Both the position numbers and the translations under genes were made by a program. A stretch of DNA of 64,000 nucleotides from Sandaracinomonas limnophila (lineage in GTDB: Bacteria; Bacteroidota; Bacteroidia; Cytophagales; Spirosomataceae): contig NZ_SACY01000004.1 in NCBI RefSeq assembly GCF_004005965.1, positions 62,001 through 126,000 on the forward strand. The letters are read 5' to 3'. Shown here one piece after another: positions 7,630 to 16,175 of this stretch. Under the pieces are notes generated by a model. It was not told where the DNA came from and did no database searches. It saw only the letters and a list, made by a program, of their open reading frames with translations. Each line of letters begins with the position of its first letter. Within the stretch, counting starts at the first letter, position 1.

Positions 7630-8780
7630 AAACTCCACCGAATTCTTCCCAACAAAACATTTGATATGGACCTAAATTCTGATTGATAGGACATCCAAAA
7701 ACTTTGCCAAAACAAATTTAATTCCATCTGATTGCTTAGGCTATAAGAAAAACTAGGCATACCTATCAACAATTTTGTTCCGGGTGCATAGATACTTGTA
7801 AGCGAAAAGGTACTCAATGGACTTAATTGCTTACTTCCCATCAATAATACATTGTGCTTGGTCGGCATCAAATTTCGAGATGATAAATTTAAATTAATTG
7901 ATTGTCCAAAGTTAAGTGGCTCTGCTATACCTAAGCTATTGTACAAATAAGCACTTGAAACATACCAGCCTTTGGAAAACATATAATCAATGCCCAATGT
8001 GGCATTCGTTTGTGCAAGAATAGATACACTATTCAAATAATGTTGAATTTCTCCCTTCAATCCCGCATCGCCCCAACTGCCTGCAAATCCGATGCCGAAA
8101 GTTCCTACCTCTTGATACTTTCCAGCAATAGCTTGAAAATCAAAATTCCATTTATTGAAAAAATACTTTGCAGCAGCAATACTTCCCGACTTTCCAGTTC
8201 TTGCATATACTACATCTAAAGAACTTAAATTTTCCCAATTTCTTTGGTATTTAATAGCGTCCGAACCTGGCCTTTCCTCGTAATCAACATCCAAAAAATT
8301 ATAGGCATTAAAAATGTCATTGGGATTCCAAATAGAAGAAATACCCCAATTGATACGTTGCCGACCGATTCGAACATTTTGATTTTTCCCCTTCCAATCG
8401 ACAAATAAACGATCAATATTTGAATACCCGACCCATCCACTTTGTTCTAACCAAGCAGCGCTTAAGTTGAGGAAGTCGTTTGAATTGCTTAAATATTGAA
8501 CAAAATACGGGTTACTTTCCACACTAGTTCCCCAAAAGACCCGATTACGTACTTCTGCTTGAATGGTCATTTTAGGTATTACATTCCACTTGAATCGTAA
8601 CCTGTTGTGCAATAAATGGGTAGCTAAATTAGACTTGGAAAGATTGTCAAAATTTTGGGTTTCCAAGTATTTCACATAGCCCGAAAGCTTAAAATTAGAC
8701 ACTTTTGTAGAATCTTGTGCACTAATTGAAAACCCCAAAAGGCAAACTCCCCAAAAAAGAGAAAAGAATCTTTTCATCAT
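7626..8780 (-). CDS. Outer-membrane beta-barrel of an ABC envelope-transport cluster
   Basis: 384 residues; signal peptide 1-21 (ending SAQ), then alternating polar and aromatic strands and a C-terminal IRWSF ending in Phe, typical of outer-membrane barrels. A segment around residues 135-165 (GRQRINWGISSIWNPNDIF, then a PGSDAIKY segment) resembles the conserved region of DUF1302-type porin-like barrels that pair with LolA-like DUF1329 proteins; this likeness is by eye. Its start overlaps the stop of the LolD-like ATPase by one base, and the LolA-like carrier is in the same run, so it is probably the outer-membrane station of that system. A second ATG three bases downstream is an alternative start. 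Confidence 0.75.
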   Translation of the reverse strand: MMKRFFSLFWGVCLLGFSISAQDSTKVSNFKLSGYVKYLETQNFDNLSKSNLATHLLHNRLRFKWNVIPKMTIQAEVRNRVFWGTSVESNPYFVQYLSNSNDFLNLSAAWLEQSGWVGYSNIDRLFVDWKGKNQNVRIGRQRINWGISSIWNPNDIFNAYNFLDVDYEERPGSDAIKYQRNWENLSSLDVVYARTGKSGSIAAAKYFFNKWNFDFQAIAGKYQEVGTFGIGFAGSWGDAGLKGEIQHYLNSVSILAQTNATLGIDYMFSKGWYVSSAYLYNSLGIAEPLNFGQSINLNLSSRNLMPTKHNVLLMGSKQLSPLSTFSLTSIYAPGTKLLIGMPSFSYSLSNQMELNLFWQSFWMSYQSEFRSISNVLLGRIRWSF

Positions 8781-9481
8781 CAGTGGTTAATTGGGACTTG
8801 ATTTGTATCTGATACAATTCTACCGTCCACAAGCGTAATAACCCGTTTGGCTCGATCAATTACACGTTGGTCGTGGGTAGAAAAAATAAAGGTAATATGC
8901 TCCTCCTGATTCAACTTCCACATGATGTCCAATAAATTATTTGCCGAGGCCGAATCTAAATTGGCAGTGGGTTCATCTGCCAAAACAAATTGAGGCCGAG
9001 AGGCTAATGCCCGAGCAACGGCAACTCGTTGTTGTTGTCCGCCTGATAATTGAGAAGGCCTATAATCCATTTTGTCCTCTAATCCTATTTGCTTAAACAA
9101 AAGTTTTACCCGTTCAATCCTATCCTTCTCATTAATGCCTTGTAATTGCATAATAAACTCAACATTTTCCTTTGCTGTAAGAACAGGAATTAAATTGTAT
9201 GACTGAAAAACAAAACCAATGTTTTTCAATCGAAAATCGATTAAATCACCGGAAGACATTTGAGTAATTTCTTCCCCATTAATTGAGATGCTTCCTTCAT
9301 CTGCACGATCCAATCCACCTATTAAATTTAGCAAGGTGGTTTTACCTGATCCAGAGGGTCCTACCAATGCCGTAAACTCTCCTTTTTCAATGTGCAAATG
9401 CACTTGATTAATGGCATACACAGGAATGGATTCCTTGTTGTATATTTTGGAAATATTGTGTGCGTCTATGATAGTTTCCAT
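8780..9481 (-). CDS. LolD/MacB-type ABC transporter ATPase
   Basis: 233 residues, a full LolD-sized ATPase. Walker A GPSGSGKTT is at 41-49, the Q-loop at VFQSYNLIP (about 91-99), the signature LSGGQQQR at 145-152, Walker B VLADEPT with Glu170, and the switch His at STHD (203). The MacB/LolD branch powers mechanotransmission through FtsX-type permeases; the two permeases encoded just upstream are the obvious partners. It starts 165 bases after the second permease gene, the gap being filled by two REP-like hairpin units, and it overlaps the barrel gene by one base. Substrate is inferred to be lipid or lipoprotein because of the LolA-like gene. Confidence 0.95.
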   Translation of the reverse strand: METIIDAHNISKIYNKESIPVYAINQVHLHIEKGEFTALVGPSGSGKTTLLNLIGGLDRADEGSISINGEEITQMSSGDLIDFRLKNIGFVFQSYNLIPVLTAKENVEFIMQLQGINEKDRIERVKLLFKQIGLEDKMDYRPSQLSGGQQQRVAVARALASRPQFVLADEPTANLDSASANNLLDIMWKLNQEEHITFIFSTHDQRVIDRAKRVITLVDGRIVSDTNQVPINH

Positions 9482-9504
9482 GTTTCAATTGTTTTTTACC
9501 GTGT

Positions 9505-9559
9505 CCCGGGGGTTTCACCCCGGGTTATTTAAAATTAAACCCCTGCGGGGTTTGTTGCC
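9505..9559. repeat. REP-like double-hairpin unit, copy 1
   Basis: Two adjacent palindromes: CCCGGG(GG)TTTCACCCCGGG at 9505-9524 (one extra G in the left arm) and AAACCCCTGCGGGGTTT at 9537-9553, followed by GTTGCC. GC-rich against an AT-rich background. Same order and orientation as copy 2, 75 bases away. Confidence 0.85.
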
Positions 9560-9579
9560 ACGTCTTTATTACCATATTT

Positions 9580-9632
9580 CCCGGGGTTTCACCCCGGGCT
9601 ATTATAAGTAAACCCCTGCGGGGTTTGTTGCC
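9580..9632. repeat. REP-like double-hairpin unit, copy 2
   Basis: CCCGGGGTTTCACCCCGGG at 9580-9598 (perfect 7-base-pair stem) and AAACCCCTGCGGGGTTT at 9610-9626, followed by GTTGCC. It lies between two genes of one operon, so both units would be transcribed and fold in the mRNA. No transposase lies nearby. Confidence 0.85.
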
Positions 9633-9640
9633 TTATAACC

Positions 9641-9654
9641 TATTTCCTATTTCC
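9641..9654. repeat. Short heptamer repeat at the 3' end of the permease gene
   Basis: TATTTCC occurs twice in tandem (9641-9654), next to the REP-like units; the stop codon of the permease gene (9647-9649) falls inside it. Confidence 0.5.
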
Positions 9655-10867
9655 TAAGCGCTTCCATCGGATTTAATTTCAAAGCTCTAATGGCTGGATA
9701 TAAACAGGAAATGAAGGCTGTAGTCACTACAAACAATATGGTCATAGCCAATTTTTCATAGGCAAAATCCGTATAAATTGTGGTTCCAAAACCATATTTT
9801 CGCATCATTTCCTCGCTATTTGCCCCAAAGGAAAATCCATTTTCGGCAATGTAATTACTTAAACTTATGGCAGCTATAATTCCCAAGGGAAGTCCCGAAA
9901 GAGTTAAAAAAGTTGTTTCCATCAAAACCAACACAAATAGTTTTAATTTGTTCATTCCCAATGCCATCATCATTCCAATTTCCCGAGTGCGTTCCAAAAT
10001 CGACATCAACATTGTGTTTATAATTCCGAAGGCCAAAGCAATTAGAATAATGACCATGATAATGTATGAAGTGATGTCCACCGTATCAACCATTAATTCG
10101 GTTTCGGGTGAGAGTTTTTTCCAATCTTCTAAAAGCACGGATTTCATTTTTGACTTTAAATCCATCATCGCAACAGGCAATTCTTCATTTGAATTCAGGA
10201 TAACCGCTATTTCATGAGCACCGTTGGGCAGTCCTAACAATTCATTTAATTCATTTCTTTGTACATAAACATTTCTTTCTTCCCAAGCAGAATTACTCGT
10301 TTGCATAATTCCAACCACCCGGAAAGCGCCCGAAACAATTTCATCGGTATGGTCTGTAAAGGTCAACACAACTTTGTCACCCAAGGAAATTTTCATTTTT
10401 TTAGACAATTTTTGTCCAATGATTATTTCATACTTTTTTTGATTTGAAAAAACCTGACCAATAATAATTTTTTTATTTAATTCGGAACAATTATTTTCTG
10501 AAGCAGGGTCAATTCCATTGATTTGCAAACCAGCTGAACCGTTCGTTGTTGCAAGCATTCCCTGGGCAATACTACGCAATGTAAACTTTTTTACATGTCT
10601 GTTTTGGGTCAACAAATTGTTTACATTTGCTAAATTGTCAATAGTAAACTTTACTTCATAGTCATTTTTAAAAGAGGGATTATGCAATTGAAGATGGCCT
10701 GTTTCTTGGTAAATCAAGGCTTTGATACGATCGCGCATCATACCTTTGTAAAGGGCCATAACCATTAATCCCGCAAAAATACCGAGCGCAACTGAAAACA
10801 TGATCACAAAGCTTCTTGCTTTGTTTCTCCAAATATTCCGCCAAGCCATGGATATAATTACTAACAT
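9647..10867 (-). CDS. FtsX-type ABC permease (LolE/LolC-like), second of pair
   Basis: 406 residues with the MacB/LolCE layout: one transmembrane helix near residues 20-42, a periplasmic domain to about 265, and three C-terminal helices (ITSYIIMVIILIALAFGIINTMLMS; LFVLVLMETTFLTLSGLPLGIIAA; LAMTILFVVTTAFISCLYPAIRA). The amphipathic RTREIGMMMALGM segment after helix 2 is a hallmark of the FtsX family. It would form a heterodimer with the permease encoded upstream (one-base overlap) and be driven by the ATPase at 8780-9481. It ends P-MEALRK with a TAG stop lying in a short heptamer repeat. Confidence 0.93.
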   Translation of the reverse strand: MLVIISMAWRNIWRNKARSFVIMFSVALGIFAGLMVMALYKGMMRDRIKALIYQETGHLQLHNPSFKNDYEVKFTIDNLANVNNLLTQNRHVKKFTLRSIAQGMLATTNGSAGLQINGIDPASENNCSELNKKIIIGQVFSNQKKYEIIIGQKLSKKMKISLGDKVVLTFTDHTDEIVSGAFRVVGIMQTSNSAWEERNVYVQRNELNELLGLPNGAHEIAVILNSNEELPVAMMDLKSKMKSVLLEDWKKLSPETELMVDTVDITSYIIMVIILIALAFGIINTMLMSILERTREIGMMMALGMNKLKLFVLVLMETTFLTLSGLPLGIIAAISLSNYIAENGFSFGANSEEMMRKYGFGTTIYTDFAYEKLAMTILFVVTTAFISCLYPAIRALKLNPMEALRK

Positions 10868-12084
10868 TATCTTTTCATAGAATCCACCGGATTCGATTTA
10901 CTAATTTGAAACATCGGATAAAGAGAAAGCACCAAGCCAATACACAAAACTATAAATGCTTGAATCAGAAAATTCCGACTATCAGTTGAGGTTGGGAAAA
11001 TAGGTTCAAATCCAAATTGCTCATACGCTTTAGCAGTTGAACCTGTAATCCGTATGGGATGCACATGGAAATAATAAACAACTGGTATACTTGCCAAAAG
11101 CCCTAACAAACAAGCAACAAAAACATTTAAAATAGATTCCATTAATAATAAAATGGAGATTTTCGATTTTCGCATACCTATGGCAAGTAACATGCCAAAT
11201 TCATATTTTCTTTCTGCCATCATTATCAATAAGGTTCCAAAAATTCCAAAGGAAATCAAGACATACAAAAAGATTTGAACATACATCATATTGGCAGAAT
11301 CAACCTCTATATGCTGTTTGATGTCGGGCATCATTTCCTCCCAAGTCATAACCTCCAAATTAGAGTCTGAAATTTTCAAAACTTCCTTTTTCACATCATC
11401 TATATTACGCCTATTTTCCAATTGAAGAATATAAGAAGTGACCATCCCATAGGCACCAAATAATTCTTGAGCACTTTCGAGTGGCATGTATAAAACCGAA
11501 TTATTGATTTCGGGGGAGCCAAAATGTACAACACCAACAATGGGATATTTCCCCGCAGCAGTGGCTCCGTGATAGCCCTGACCAAGCAACATCAAGGTGT
11601 CTCCCACTTTCATTTTCATGCGACGAAGTAAGCCTTCCGTCAAAATAAGTCCACTTTCTCCCTGTTGAAAATAGGATCCAGAAACAATTTTTGCCTTTAA
11701 ATTAGTGATTATATTTTCCCGATTCGGATCCACCCCTTGTACTAAACAGCCTTTGGTTAAATCACCAGATGAAGCCAAAGCAAATGATTCTAGTCGAGAA
11801 GTGAAGCCCTTAATTTGTGGGATTTTTAGCATTTTTTGCTCCAAAATTGGATTTTGCTCCTGACTATTGTCCAACAGTTGCTCGTCCCAATATCCCTTTT
11901 GATGTATTTGGATGTAGCCAGAATAATAACCAACCATATTATCGACTAAATTGTCGAATATACCGGTTTTTAGACTGCTCATTAAGGTTGATAAAAGTAC
12001 AGCAAAAAAAATAGAGGCCATTGTAATCAATGTCCTACTTCTATTTCGCCATAAATTTTTCCACGCAAGAGATAAAAGCCACAT
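10867..12084 (-). CDS. FtsX-type ABC permease (LolC/LolE-like), first of pair
   Basis: 405 residues with the same four-helix and periplasmic-domain plan as its downstream partner: LAWKNLWRNRSRTLITMASIFFAVLL at the N-terminus, a periplasmic domain to about 260, then FLYVLISFGIFGTLLIMMAERKYEFGMLLAIGM and two more helices, ending YPMFQISKSNPVDSMKR. The paralogues are clearly diverged, consistent with a LolC/LolE-style heterodimer in the inner membrane. The stop overlaps the next start by one base and the LolA-like gene ends one base upstream, so all are one transcript. It probably extracts a lipidated or lipid substrate from the inner membrane. Confidence 0.93.
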   Translation of the reverse strand: MWLLSLAWKNLWRNRSRTLITMASIFFAVLLSTLMSSLKTGIFDNLVDNMVGYYSGYIQIHQKGYWDEQLLDNSQEQNPILEQKMLKIPQIKGFTSRLESFALASSGDLTKGCLVQGVDPNRENIITNLKAKIVSGSYFQQGESGLILTEGLLRRMKMKVGDTLMLLGQGYHGATAAGKYPIVGVVHFGSPEINNSVLYMPLESAQELFGAYGMVTSYILQLENRRNIDDVKKEVLKISDSNLEVMTWEEMMPDIKQHIEVDSANMMYVQIFLYVLISFGIFGTLLIMMAERKYEFGMLLAIGMRKSKISILLLMESILNVFVACLLGLLASIPVVYYFHVHPIRITGSTAKAYEQFGFEPIFPTSTDSRNFLIQAFIVLCIGLVLSLYPMFQISKSNPVDSMKR

Positions 12085-12828
12085 TTAATCTAAATTTTTA
12101 ATCTGCTCTAAAGAAAAGTAATTTTCTCCGATAGGTCTATTAAATAAAATGCTTTTATAAATAATTTCTGTCCGCTGATTCTTTTTGTTTTTAGGAACCA
12201 TAATAATTCTAGTCGGAATCAATCGCCCGTCCATCACCTTCACCTCTAAACCTTGCATGGTTGAAACCAATTCATTTCCTTCATCATAAAATTCGGTGTA
12301 CAATTGTAGATAATCTTTTTTATCAACAGCAACTTTTAATTTTCCCCAAACTACGGCAGTACTGGGTTTAGGGATTAATTCAATTTGATAACAAGTAAGA
12401 TTATTAATGATGGTATCTTTTAAAAAACGTTGGGTATAATCATCCACAACGGAAGATTCCTTTACTAAATCATCATTAGAAAAATCGGTACCCATCCAGG
12501 AGTTCGCCATCATAGATGGGGGAAGTTTGATAACGCGTTCCAAAACTGGAATCCAATTCCAAACTTCTTTTTTTCTTTTCAAATAAACAATTCCCTTTTC
12601 CTTGGCTGGTGATGTCACTAAAATCATTGCCAAATCTTTCCCTTTCGACCAGGTTTTTACTGACATCTCCCGTGTCCAAGTGCTTCTGATCGTCTTAAAA
12701 GCCATCTCTGCCTGTGAACTGTTTCCTCTCATTTTTTCGTCTGCCTTGCGCATGATGTCGTTAGCGCTTTGCGAAAAAGAATCGAAATAAAGGAAAGAAA
12801 CGAAGAAACTAAGAAGTAGGAATCTCAT
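12085..12828 (-). CDS. LolA-like outer-membrane lipoprotein-sorting protein
   Basis: 247 residues from the ATG at 12828; the frame is open to 12843 (inside the Usp gene), but the later ATG places a signal peptide directly at the N-terminus and lies one base after the Usp stop. The mature part reads like the COG2834/LolA-like family: repeated beta strands, a WSKGKDLAMILVTSPAKEKGIVYLKRKKEVWNWIP region, and the MMANSWMGTDFSNDDLVKES motif typical of the branch that sits beside FtsX or MMPL exporters. It is expected to be a periplasmic half-barrel that carries an acylated or lipid cargo between the FtsX permeases and the outer membrane. Confidence 0.85.
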   Translation of the reverse strand: MRFLLLSFFVSFLYFDSFSQSANDIMRKADEKMRGNSSQAEMAFKTIRSTWTREMSVKTWSKGKDLAMILVTSPAKEKGIVYLKRKKEVWNWIPVLERVIKLPPSMMANSWMGTDFSNDDLVKESSVVDDYTQRFLKDTIINNLTCYQIELIPKPSTAVVWGKLKVAVDKKDYLQLYTEFYDEGNELVSTMQGLEVKVMDGRLIPTRIIMVPKNKKNQRTEIIYKSILFNRPIGENYFSLEQIKNLD

Positions 12829-12829
12829 A

Positions 12830-13669
12830 TTAGTTTGGGGCATTAAAGACTAAGACTGGAATAGGAAGATAATCTATGGCATCTCTCGTTTTGGAGGGTG
12901 AAACAATTTGAGTAAGGAGGTTTCTTTTATGAGTCGTCAAACAAATTAAACTTGCATTTTCATCCTTAATCAATCGAATAATTCCAGGCTTGAAGGATTT
13001 TGTATCTGCATTTTTGTAATAAACTTCTTCCTTCTTAAGGGCTTCTTTTATTTCTTCTAAAAACTGATGATTTGGAATTAAATCTGTTTCGAATTCTTCG
13101 TCCAAATGTGCAATTGTTAGTTTATTTTTACCCTTTTCTGACCATTTTAGTGCAGATTTGATGTAAGGAATTTCATCGAATTCCAGCTGGGTTGCATACA
13201 AAACTTTTTCAAAAATATCTGCGTGAAAATTCGAAGGAATAATCAATAAGGGGACGTGTAAATCGTGCAACAACCCTTTGGCAGTACTTCCAATTAATTT
13301 ATCTAAAAAATTGGTTTGGGAGGTTTTACTGATAATAACCAAATCCAATTTTTCTTGTTCTTCAATAGTTTGAATACAAGAAGACAAATCTCCTAATTCA
13401 ACTCGAATTTCTGATGAAATTCCATCCTTTTTATCCTCTTCTTGAAAATGCGAGAGGGCTTTTTTTAGATCTTTTAAGGTTCCTTGAATGTCTGTTTCTG
13501 GTGTGGAAAGATAAATGCCATTCGGATCCAAATAATTGGTTGGAACTATAGGATAATGCGCATGAAGATAAATTAATTTTGCCTTTAATTGTTTGGCAAT
13601 TTTTCTAGCATGCTCAATTGCATTCTTCGACCCTTCTGAAAAGTCGGTTGCGATTAGGATGTTTTTCAT
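12830..13669 (-). CDS. Universal stress protein (tandem UspA domains)
   Basis: 279 residues made of two Usp domains, the common Bacteroidota form. The first starts MKNILIATDFSEGSKNAIEHARKIAK and holds the strand-helix KLDLVIISKTSQ with the nucleotide-loop-like GSTAKGLLHDLHVPLLIIP (about residues 127-145). The second is weaker but ends with the equivalent DAIDYLPIPVLVFNAPN. Usp proteins are cytoplasmic, dimeric and often bind ATP. It begins the tight run leading into the LolA-like and ABC genes, with 70 bases separating it from the exchanger gene upstream, so it may report envelope or energy stress; this link is inference. Confidence 0.92.
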   Translation of the reverse strand: MKNILIATDFSEGSKNAIEHARKIAKQLKAKLIYLHAHYPIVPTNYLDPNGIYLSTPETDIQGTLKDLKKALSHFQEEDKKDGISSEIRVELGDLSSCIQTIEEQEKLDLVIISKTSQTNFLDKLIGSTAKGLLHDLHVPLLIIPSNFHADIFEKVLYATQLEFDEIPYIKSALKWSEKGKNKLTIAHLDEEFETDLIPNHQFLEEIKEALKKEEVYYKNADTKSFKPGIIRLIKDENASLICLTTHKRNLLTQIVSPSKTRDAIDYLPIPVLVFNAPN

Positions 13670-13739
13670 GATATACGGATTAATTATTACAAGTTAATCA
13701 AATATCGAAACGAAAAAACAAAAACTGATTAATATAAGG

Positions 13740-14771
13740 TTATGAAATAATCCAAAGTCCAATAAGTCCAATCAAATAAACAACTAGAACAATTAATGAA
13801 TCTTTTCCCATCCGCCAAATTTGTTTTGAACTCGGCAGAACCATCCCGACTAAATAAATACCCGTCAAAATAATTCCCAAACAAGCCAGGTAAATATTAG
13901 AGGCTGAAAGATGCGATAAAACCGAACTGCCGTTTAAAAAGGAGGCAAAAAAGAACAATACGGGTAAGAATGCATTACCCCCGAAAATGTCACTCACAGC
14001 CATGTTGTAATCGCGTATTTTGGCGGAGGCAATTCCAGTAGAAATTTCTGGAAGTGCGGTACACAAAGCCAAAATAGTGCCTCCAAAAAGTACGCCATTG
14101 ATGCCAAAGTGATTACTTAACCTCGTGCCACTCATTTCCAAAGTTACACCGGCAATAAGAATTAAAATTGCACCAAAAATGGTCAATAAAATAGCGGAGG
14201 TTGGGGATCCCTTGAAATGTTTTTTAGGATTTCTCGCATGATGCACCTTGATCAATTCCTTGTCTTGGTCTTCCTTTAGCCCTAATTTCGCCAAAAGATA
14301 AACGGAAGTAATCCAGATAAACACAATTAGGTACTCTACAGGACTAGCAAATGACTGGTCGAAATGACCTTCAAATTGTTTGCCAATGATGACCAAGGCC
14401 AAGATAAAAATCAAGGAAATTCCTTCCAAAATAAGGACACGGGAATGCCCTTTCCAAGTCAATGGGGCCTTTCTTCCAACCCCAATAATATCTATAACTA
14501 CCAATACAACTGTTTGAATGGCGATGCCTCCGATGATGTTACTGATTGCAATATCGTAATCGTGCTTATAGGAAGCTACGAATGTAATAGCAACTTCTGG
14601 TAAATTGGTAATAATTGTTAATAAAATCATCCCCCCAAAAGCTTCCCCAAGTCCAAAATGGACTGTAATAAAATCGATGATATGCGTTATTTTTACCCCT
14701 ACAAACCAAATGATTCCACTGGAAAGTAAAAAAATCACTAATAAGGAAAGATTTGAAAGGTTTTCCACCAT
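13740..14771 (-). CDS. CaCA-family cation exchanger (Ca2+/H+ or Na+/Ca2+)
   Basis: 343 residues, about ten hydrophobic helices in two inverted halves. The two alpha repeats are visible: TNLPEVAITFVASYKHDYDIAISNIIGG (about 58-86) and ALCTALPEISTGIASAKIRDYNMAVSDIFGGNAF (about 236-270), each with the acidic residue in the PE motif that binds the cation. The family exchanges Ca2+ for H+ or Na+ at the inner membrane. It lies 70 bases upstream of the Usp gene on the same strand and may head that transcript. Ion specificity cannot be decided from sequence. Confidence 0.92.
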   Translation of the reverse strand: MVENLSNLSLLVIFLLSSGIIWFVGVKITHIIDFITVHFGLGEAFGGMILLTIITNLPEVAITFVASYKHDYDIAISNIIGGIAIQTVVLVVIDIIGVGRKAPLTWKGHSRVLILEGISLIFILALVIIGKQFEGHFDQSFASPVEYLIVFIWITSVYLLAKLGLKEDQDKELIKVHHARNPKKHFKGSPTSAILLTIFGAILILIAGVTLEMSGTRLSNHFGINGVLFGGTILALCTALPEISTGIASAKIRDYNMAVSDIFGGNAFLPVLFFFASFLNGSSVLSHLSASNIYLACLGIILTGIYLVGMVLPSSKQIWRMGKDSLIVLVVYLIGLIGLWIIS

Positions 14772-14876
14772 TTTAAGCCATTACATTAATCATCCAATTT
14801 AGACAAAAGTCACGAATCAATTTATTATTAATTGGTATTTTTGACAACAATTTAATTTACCGTTTTCAAAAACAAT

Positions 14877-16175
14877 ATGTCGACACCGCAAATAAAACTA
14901 GGACTTAAAGAGAATTGGCAACAATTTACCTTGTTGGTGATTGCTAATATGTTTGTTGGGGGAATGGTTGGATTGGAAAGAACCATATTTCCTCAGTTTG
15001 CTGCACAAGAATTTGGTGTTACCTCCAAATTTGCTGTTTTGTCATTCATCATTGCTTTCGGATTTTCAAAAGCCATCAGCAATTATTTCACTGGGAAATT
15101 AGCCAACCGCTATGGTCGAAAAAATTTATTGGTTTGGGGTTGGCTATTGGCTTTTCCCATACCACTTATTCTTATTTATGCACCCAATTGGAATTGGGTC
15201 GTATTTGCAAATATCTTATTGGGTGTTCATCAAGGATTGGCCTGGAGCAGTACCGTGGTGATGAAAATTGATTTAGTGGGAGAAAAAGATAGAGGTTTGG
15301 CCATGGGTCTCAATGAATTTGCAGGTTATTTGGCTGTTGGCATCGTTGCCTATTTATCTGGCTGGGTGGCTAACAGATATGGCATCACTCCTTACCCCTT
15401 TTACATCGGAATTGCGCTTTCTGTTTTAGGTCTACTAACCTCTTGGATTTGGATAAAAGATACTCGTGGACATGTTGTTCAAGAACAAGGAAATGCAACG
15501 CAAACTGAAAAAACAAAAAATTTATTTTGGCTAACAAGTTTTAAAAACAAAACCTTAAGTTCGGTTACGCAAGCTGGTTTGGTGAACAATTTAAATGATG
15601 GAATGATTTGGGGATTATTGCCGATTCTTTTATTTTCAGCCCATTTAAAAACGGAACAAATTGGTTTGATTTCTGCCGTTTATCCAACTGTTTGGGGGAT
15701 TAGTCAATTATTTACGGGTAAAATGTCGGACATCTATTCCAAAAAAGCCATGCTCTTTTGGGGTATGCTCATTCAAGGAATTGCAATTATTTTATTACCC
15801 CTCTGCCTTCGAGAACCTCAGGCGCCGGGAGGGCTAATTACTAATGCCTTACACCTCAAACCTTTTCCCTATTACCTATTACCTATTACCTATTACCTCA
15901 TCCTACTCACCTCTCTCCTCGGTTTCGGCACTGCCCTCGTATATCCAACATTTTTATCCACAATTGCACAAGTAACTCGACCAGTAGACCGCGCGGAAAG
16001 CATTGGCGTATTTAGACTTTGGCGCGACGCTGGATATGCTTTTGGTGCAATTATTTCAGGCATAACTGCAGATTTATTCGGATTAGAATATGCCATTTAT
16101 TTGATAGGAGGAATAACGGTTTTGTCGGCATTTGTGATTCAATTCCGTATGCCTAGAATACTTCCTACTCCGTAA
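14877..16175 (+). CDS. MFS transporter containing an in-frame heptamer-repeat insertion
   Basis: 432 residues with about 12 hydrophobic segments and MFS loop motifs (TGKLANRYGRKNLLVWG after helix 2). The central loop around 200-215 is hydrophilic and charged. A segment at about residues 309-342 (APGGLITNALHLKPF, then PYYLLPITYYL) has no counterpart in the normal short loop between late helices and is encoded by low-complexity DNA holding four tandem ATTACCT units (15871-15898). The insertion keeps frame and the downstream helices (LLGFGTALVYPTF) look intact. Substrate unknown. The 3' end overlaps the convergent MFS gene by 11 bases. Confidence 0.88.
   Translation: MSTPQIKLGLKENWQQFTLLVIANMFVGGMVGLERTIFPQFAAQEFGVTSKFAVLSFIIAFGFSKAISNYFTGKLANRYGRKNLLVWGWLLAFPIPLILIYAPNWNWVVFANILLGVHQGLAWSSTVVMKIDLVGEKDRGLAMGLNEFAGYLAVGIVAYLSGWVANRYGITPYPFYIGIALSVLGLLTSWIWIKDTRGHVVQEQGNATQTEKTKNLFWLTSFKNKTLSSVTQAGLVNNLNDGMIWGLLPILLFSAHLKTEQIGLISAVYPTVWGISQLFTGKMSDIYSKKAMLFWGMLIQGIAIILLPLCLREPQAPGGLITNALHLKPFPYYLLPITYYLILLTSLLGFGTALVYPTFLSTIAQVTRPVDRAESIGVFRLWRDAGYAFGAIISGITADLFGLEYAIYLIGGITVLSAFVIQFRMPRILPTP
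15871..15898 (+). repeat. Heptamer tandem repeat inside an MFS gene
   Basis: Four perfect ATTACCT units, preceded by an imperfect one. Because seven is not a multiple of three, loss or gain of one unit would shift the reading frame of the transporter. Confidence 0.9.

Noticed and set aside
9505-9632. Intrinsic terminators
   Set aside because: Stems are strong but no T-run follows on either strand, and the operon continues downstream.
13678-13699. GATTAA/TTAATC inverted repeat as terminator between the exchanger and Usp genes
   Set aside because: Only six A/T-rich pairs and no T-run; too weak to call.
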